A stretch of DNA of 64,000 bases from Chryseobacterium sp. Leaf180 (lineage in GTDB: Bacteria; Bacteroidota; Bacteroidia; Flavobacteriales; Weeksellaceae): positions 21,537 to 85,536 of the forward strand of contig NZ_LMPJ01000013.1 in assembly GCF_001424585.1 (NCBI RefSeq), given 5' to 3'. The notes beneath the pieces were generated by a model. The model searched no databases. It saw only the letters and a program-made list of their open reading frames with translations, and was not told the DNA's origin. Every line of letters begins with the position of its first letter. Within the stretch, counting starts at the first letter, position 1. Below, one piece after another: positions 61,387-64,000 of this stretch. Both the position numbers and the translations under genes were made by a program.

Positions 61387-61636
61387 ATATTTTTGCTCCT
61401 TTAAAAATGTCCGCAAAGGTTGACCAATTTGGTTTGTCTGCTTTTATATTTAGTTTCATATTGTCGTAATGACCTTGAATATCTTCTGTATAAACACTTA
61501 GAGCTTCCAAAAAGTCAGGTAAAGTTTTATTCTCCCAGCTTTTAGGATTGTCAAAAAAGTCCTTGCGTAGTAAGTCAAGAAATTTAATGAAAGTTTGTCT
61601 GTCAGTTACTTTAAAGTCGTTAAGTGTTTTGTTCAT
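61379..61636 (-). CDS. Cassette 3, first gene: DUF7660-like small protein
   Basis: 85 residues from ATG 61636 (MNKTLNDFKVTDRQTFIKFLDLLRKDFF). The pattern F..FL..L..D......WENKTLPDFLEALS.Y.ED..GHY...........W..FADIFKGAKIYE closely resembles the small DUF7660 family found next to toxins or in variable loci; I offer that as probable. It begins 14 bp from the cassette end. A longer reading from 61708 would translate attC site 4 and is rejected. Confidence 0.6.
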   Translation of the reverse strand: MNKTLNDFKVTDRQTFIKFLDLLRKDFFDNPKSWENKTLPDFLEALSVYTEDIQGHYDNMKLNIKADKPNWSTFADIFKGAKIYE

Positions 61637-61648
61637 AAAATTGGCTAT

Positions 61649-61772
61649 AACGTTTCGGGGCTTTGCGATGGTGGGGCAATCGAAGCACAAATCTTCAATT
61701 TTGCACAAAAGTTGAACCGAAGAATAAACGTTGAACTTTGCAGTTTCGCCCCACTATTGCAAAACCCTTGTT
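61649..61772 (-). repeat. attC-like site 4 (124 bp)
   Basis: Same length and almost the same sequence as site 3; differences lie mainly in the core (GCACAAAAGTTGAACC; AATAAACGTTG). Outer arms AACGTTTCGGGGCTTTGC and GCAAAACCCTTGTT. Confidence 0.75.
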
Positions 61773-61789
61773 ATATGCTGTGCTTGTTG

Positions 61790-62584
61790 TCATTCGCTTG
61801 TTGGTAATAATTTGTCTATTAAATATTGTTTCCATTTTTCGCCTGTAAATTCACAATTTCCGCTATTGATTTTAGCATTTGGAAAGTTGGCAAGAACTAT
61901 TGTTAAGTCGTTCCAAACATATTTCAACTCTTCGTCCTTGTTTTCAAAACTCAAACTCAGTTTTCCGTTTTCTATTTTTAAATGCTTAAGAAAAATGCCT
62001 TCTTGTGTTGAGTTAATTCTGTCGGCAAGTTGTATGTAATAACCTTGATAGTCTGGATACGGAATTTGTTCTGGTAGTCTTTCGTCACCTGCGTAATAAC
62101 GAAACAAAATTTCGTGTCCGTATTTACTTAATTTCTCTTTCCAAAATTCAGGTCTTGGAATTTCTGAAAGGTCAGTTGTCAAATACATTTCTGTCTCGCT
62201 TGCCCAAGGCTTAAAAGTCGTTTTTATTAATTCTTGTTCTTCAATTTCAAAACTGTCCGCTACAAGTCGAAAAGTCGCAGGAGTTGAGAAATCTAAGCAA
62301 ATACCATTTTCAACTTCACTTGCTTCAATACATTCGATGTAATTGTCGTCACAGACATTTACCACATCTTTGTCAAAAGTCCATTCATGAATTTTATTTG
62401 GAATGACTTTGAAAGGTAAAATGTGTCTTTCAGAATTTGCCTTATAGTTCGCTTTCACATTATAACCAACAATAATTTCAAGTGGATTTTCCTTAATTGC
62501 CAATACGTGTCCGTCTTCAAAATAGAAGTTGTCGGACAACCATTTGTCAAGGTCGTTGAATGTTTGTATAGTCGTTTTTAGCAT
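61790..62584 (-). CDS. Cassette 4: hypothetical 264-residue protein
   Basis: 264 residues from ATG 62584 (MLKTTIQTFNDLDKWLSDNFYFEDGHVLAIKENPLEIIVGYNVKANY), whose start codon lies inside the 15-bp inverted end GTTATATGCTATGCT. Upstream in-frame codons run into attC site 5 and are rejected. The composition is acidic with many aromatic residues (PRPEFWKEKLSKYGHEILFRYYAGDERLPEQ). No signal peptide, no recognised domain. It is the longest cassette product and is the only gene of its cassette. Confidence 0.65.
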   Translation of the reverse strand: MLKTTIQTFNDLDKWLSDNFYFEDGHVLAIKENPLEIIVGYNVKANYKANSERHILPFKVIPNKIHEWTFDKDVVNVCDDNYIECIEASEVENGICLDFSTPATFRLVADSFEIEEQELIKTTFKPWASETEMYLTTDLSEIPRPEFWKEKLSKYGHEILFRYYAGDERLPEQIPYPDYQGYYIQLADRINSTQEGIFLKHLKIENGKLSLSFENKDEELKYVWNDLTIVLANFPNAKINSGNCEFTGEKWKQYLIDKLLPTSE

Positions 62585-62591
62585 AGCATAT

Positions 62592-62715
62592 AACGGTTTG
62601 CAGCTTGGCGAAGTGGCGGAAATCGAAGCACCAATCTTCAATTTTGTACAAAAGTTGAACCGAAGAACTACCGTTGAACTTTGCCGTTTCGCCCCACTAT
62701 TGCAAAACCCTTGTT
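62592..62715 (-). repeat. attC-like site 5 (124 bp, left arm divergent)
   Basis: The right two-thirds match sites 3 and 4 (GTACAAAAGTTGAACCGAAG ... CCCCACTATTGCAAAACCC), but the left arm reads AACGGTTTGCAGCTTGGCGA instead of AACGTTTCGGGGCTTTGCGA. The arms still pair (TTGGCG..GTGGCGG with ..GTGGGGC) but less well, suggesting a chimeric origin. Confidence 0.7.
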
Positions 62716-62727
62716 AGCGGTTCGGCT

Positions 62728-63207
62728 TTATTTGCTGAATAGTTTTTCAATTCCATAAACTTTATTTTTCGTCAATAAGTCAAGTATTTCATTTTGTAAT
62801 TTAATTATTTCATTTGTGGAATTGTTTTGGTTGATGAAATTGTCAAGTTTAATAAAACTGTTTTTTAATTTTTCTATTAAATTGTTGTCATTAAATTTTG
62901 TGTTCAATAATTTACTTTTAGCTTCTTGAAAAATTAATCGTCCTTCTTTTAATGTCATATGGTTTGGTCCGCTTTCTTCATTTTCTTCAAAGTCATCAAT
63001 TCCATCGTCTTCCCAAAAGCAAATGCCACAAATATCAAATGCATTTCTTTCGTCCAATGTCAAATAACCGCAAACTGGGCAAGAGTTTTTTAAAACTTCA
63101 GCGCTATTTACATCTGTTCTTTGTAAACCAATTTTTAGGTCAAAATTTTTCTGAAAAAAGTCTCGTCGTACTTTAATATTGTCAATATGTTCTTTAGGTT
63201 CTTTCAT
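62728..63207 (-). CDS. Cassette 5: CPCC-type cysteine-rich protein
   Basis: 159 residues. The middle contains the four-Cys module of the CPCC family: Cys43 and Cys46 (CPVCGYLTL), Cys60 and Cys63 (DICGICFWEDDG), then SGPNHMTLKEGRLIF. The family usually has CPCC in the first pair; here it is CPVC. The four Cys probably bind zinc. Flanks are helical and Asn/Lys-rich. The role of the family is unknown; copies are often found in polymorphic-toxin and variable regions. Start 30 bp inside the cassette end. Confidence 0.75.
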   Translation of the reverse strand: MKEPKEHIDNIKVRRDFFQKNFDLKIGLQRTDVNSAEVLKNSCPVCGYLTLDERNAFDICGICFWEDDGIDDFEENEESGPNHMTLKEGRLIFQEAKSKLLNTKFNDNNLIEKLKNSFIKLDNFINQNNSTNEIIKLQNEILDLLTKNKVYGIEKLFSK

Positions 63208-63235
63208 TTCGGTGTCGTCTTTTAAGCTGACCGCT

Positions 63236-63359
63236 AACGTTTTCGGGCTTTGCGTTCGGGCGGGTTTCGGAGCACAAAACTGTCAACCAGCACTACACTT
63301 GAATAGAAGCACAAAGCTCCAAGTTTGCACGTCACCCCGCCTGACGCAAAACCCGTGTT
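63236..63359 (-). repeat. attC-like site 6 (124 bp, GC-richer)
   Basis: AACGTTTTCGGGCTTTGCGT against AACACGGGTTTTGCGTCAGG, with inner arms GGGCGGG/CCCCGCC. The core (AAAACTGTCAACCAGCACTA...) is unlike sites 3-5, yet the length is again 124 bp. Confidence 0.7.
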
Positions 63360-63385
63360 ATGGGCTGGGCTTTTGTCGTCTGGTT

Positions 63386-63829
63386 TCATTTGAAAAGTTG
63401 TTTTACGTTGTCAGTTAATTCAAGATGTTCGTTATTGTCATCTGAACCAAATAATTTCTGCCAAAATGTTTTTGGTTTTGCTTCAGCTTTAACAACAACG
63501 AATAACTCTTGTCCTTCAAGTGATTTCGGGTAAATTACTCTGGTCGCCCAATTTGTCGAGGCGAAAAGTCCAGGTGCTATTTCGCAATTAAGTTTTTCTC
63601 CTAACTGTTTCCAAAACTGTTCGTGGTCAAGTGCAAGTGTCGGTGCTTGCCACCATTGGTCAAGAGTGTCAGCAAATACAAAAAACCAGTCGTCTGCCAA
63701 TGGTCCAGCCGAGGTTGTATATTCTCCTATAAACTTGATTTTATCAATGTCAAGTATCCACATATTTTGTGGGTCTTGCTCATAAATTACTTTGTCGTCC
63801 TTAATTGTTAGTTTATTTGTAGGTGTCAT
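63386..63829 (-). CDS. Cassette 6 (promoter-proximal): hypothetical protein
   Basis: 147 residues from ATG 63829 (MTPTNKLTIKDDKVIYEQDPQNMWILDIDKIKFIGEYTTSAGPLADDWFFVFADTLDQWWQAP). The Trp-rich beta pattern and later helices suggest a small cytosolic alpha/beta fold. The start lies 36 bp inside the first cassette boundary. Longer reading from 63904 would begin upstream of the predicted transcript start and is rejected. As the first cassette it should be the best expressed. No family recognised. Confidence 0.65.
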   Translation of the reverse strand: MTPTNKLTIKDDKVIYEQDPQNMWILDIDKIKFIGEYTTSAGPLADDWFFVFADTLDQWWQAPTLALDHEQFWKQLGEKLNCEIAPGLFASTNWATRVIYPKSLEGQELFVVVKAEAKPKTFWQKLFGSDDNNEHLELTDNVKQLFK

Positions 63830-63865
63830 TTTGATTGTTGTGTGTTGTCTTAGCCTTGCCCATAA

Positions 63866-63915
63866 CACCCAAATATACGCATTGCGCCAATCGAAATATA
63901 TCATGTTGCGCCTAT
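63866..63915 (-). promoter_or_regulatory. Cassette promoter and attI-like region
   Basis: On the minus strand TATATTTG (63877-63870), a perfect -7 box, lies 3 bp before the first cassette junction GTTATGGGC. Upstream, GGCGCAACATG and TTGGCGCAATGCG form two related GCGCAA blocks that could be recombinase-binding sites. This is where a primary attI site and cassette promoter are expected. A clear -33 TTG at 19 bp is not seen. Confidence 0.5.
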
Positions 63916-63943
63916 TCTTTTATATATTTTATTTAAGATTCTG

Positions 63944-63975
63944 TTTGTTAGTTGATTAAATATTGAATATTTTTG
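63944..63975 (+). promoter_or_regulatory. Divergent promoter pointing out of the window
   Basis: TTTG at 63944-63947 and TATTTTTG at 63968-63975 are 20 bp apart, the ideal flavobacterial promoter. Transcription would begin near 63982, with in-frame ATG codons at 63991 and 63994. This would be the place and orientation of an integron integrase gene, which would lie beyond 64000. Confidence 0.5.
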
Positions 63976-64000
63976 GATAAACGCAATGATATGATGAATG

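Larger units (their letters stand above)
59347..63866 (-). mobile_element. Integron-type gene-cassette array (six cassettes)
   Basis: Six units, all read on the minus strand, are bounded by attC-like elements. Cassette limits (cut between G and TT) are 59349-60172, 60173-60878, 60879-61650, 61651-62593, 62594-63237 and 63238-63865. Each unit starts GTTA and ends TAAC, and the 9 to 15 bases next to these ends are reverse complements of each other within a cassette but differ between cassettes (for example GTTATAGCCA/TGGCTATAAC, GTTATATGCT/AGCATATAAC). A promoter box fires into the first cassette from the right. No integrase gene is inside the window. Confidence 0.75.

Noticed and set aside
60571..61708. 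Two reading frames starting inside attC sites share the N-terminal peptide KIEDxCFDCPTIAKPRNV
   Set aside because: The shared peptide is just the translation of two near-identical attC elements. The true starts (60864 and 61636) lie after them, so it does not show protein homology.

Overview
The window looks like the chromosome of a flavobacterium close to Chryseobacterium (Weeksellaceae). The basis is AT-rich coding sequence, repeated promoters with the Bacteroidetes -7 box TAnnTTTG, SusC/TonB-type outer-membrane proteins, DUF4249 and HHH proteins, an E1 alpha/beta fusion, a three-gene ergothioneine cluster, and TAA/TGA/TAG all used as stops. No rRNA, tRNA or CRISPR array was seen. The genus is inferred, not proven.

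Layout. 1-7.4 kb: a truncated secreted protein with calcium-binding repeats, a sensor histidine kinase, a DUF4385 protein, two Crp/Fnr-type genes each broken by one in-frame TGA, an unannotated 55-residue membrane protein and stress-type small proteins. Two promoters here share an FNR-like box at exactly the same distance from the -7 box. 7.6-13.3 kb: a sugar kinase and cupin isomerase pair, a SemiSWEET, then egtD-egtB and a PatB/MalY-type C-S lyase that could complete ergothioneine synthesis. 13.4-34 kb: a TonB receptor/DUF4249 pair, then mostly housekeeping genes (HHH protein, MerR regulator, helicase, thioesterase, S9 peptidase, DNA glycosylase, QueA, RlmN, polyprenyl synthase, fused E1). 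34-36 kb: a divergent HxlR regulator/Old Yellow Enzyme pair with repeated GTTAC operators.

36-46.4 kb holds one of the two most unusual loci. An ECF sigma gene is followed by an apparent membrane anti-sigma protein whose periplasmic part carries TonB-plug-like and von Willebrand A domains. Then come a SusC-like barrel in which I cannot find a plug, and a 1502-residue alpha-2-macroglobulin that carries a plug domain and keeps a CxEQ thioester motif. Plug modules appear to have left the barrel and moved into its neighbours. 46.7-50.1 kb is a GbsR/MarR-regulated gene set with a three-fold repeated operator. 50.1-59.1 kb: an 84-bp tandem repeat, GH29 and GH3 glycosidases, a soluble sugar-dehydrogenase-like lipoprotein, lipoamide dehydrogenase and an M19-type peptidase.

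59.3-63.9 kb is the second unusual locus: an integron-type array of six gene cassettes, all on the minus strand. Five of the six intercassette elements are exactly 124 bp, imperfectly palindromic and bounded by AAC...GTT. In every cassette the sequence after GTT at one end is the reverse complement of the sequence before AAC at the other end, which is the hallmark of attC-bounded cassettes. A TATATTTG promoter fires into the first cassette, and a divergent promoter near 63944-63975 points out of the window where an integrase gene would be expected. The cassettes encode small proteins, mostly of unknown function.
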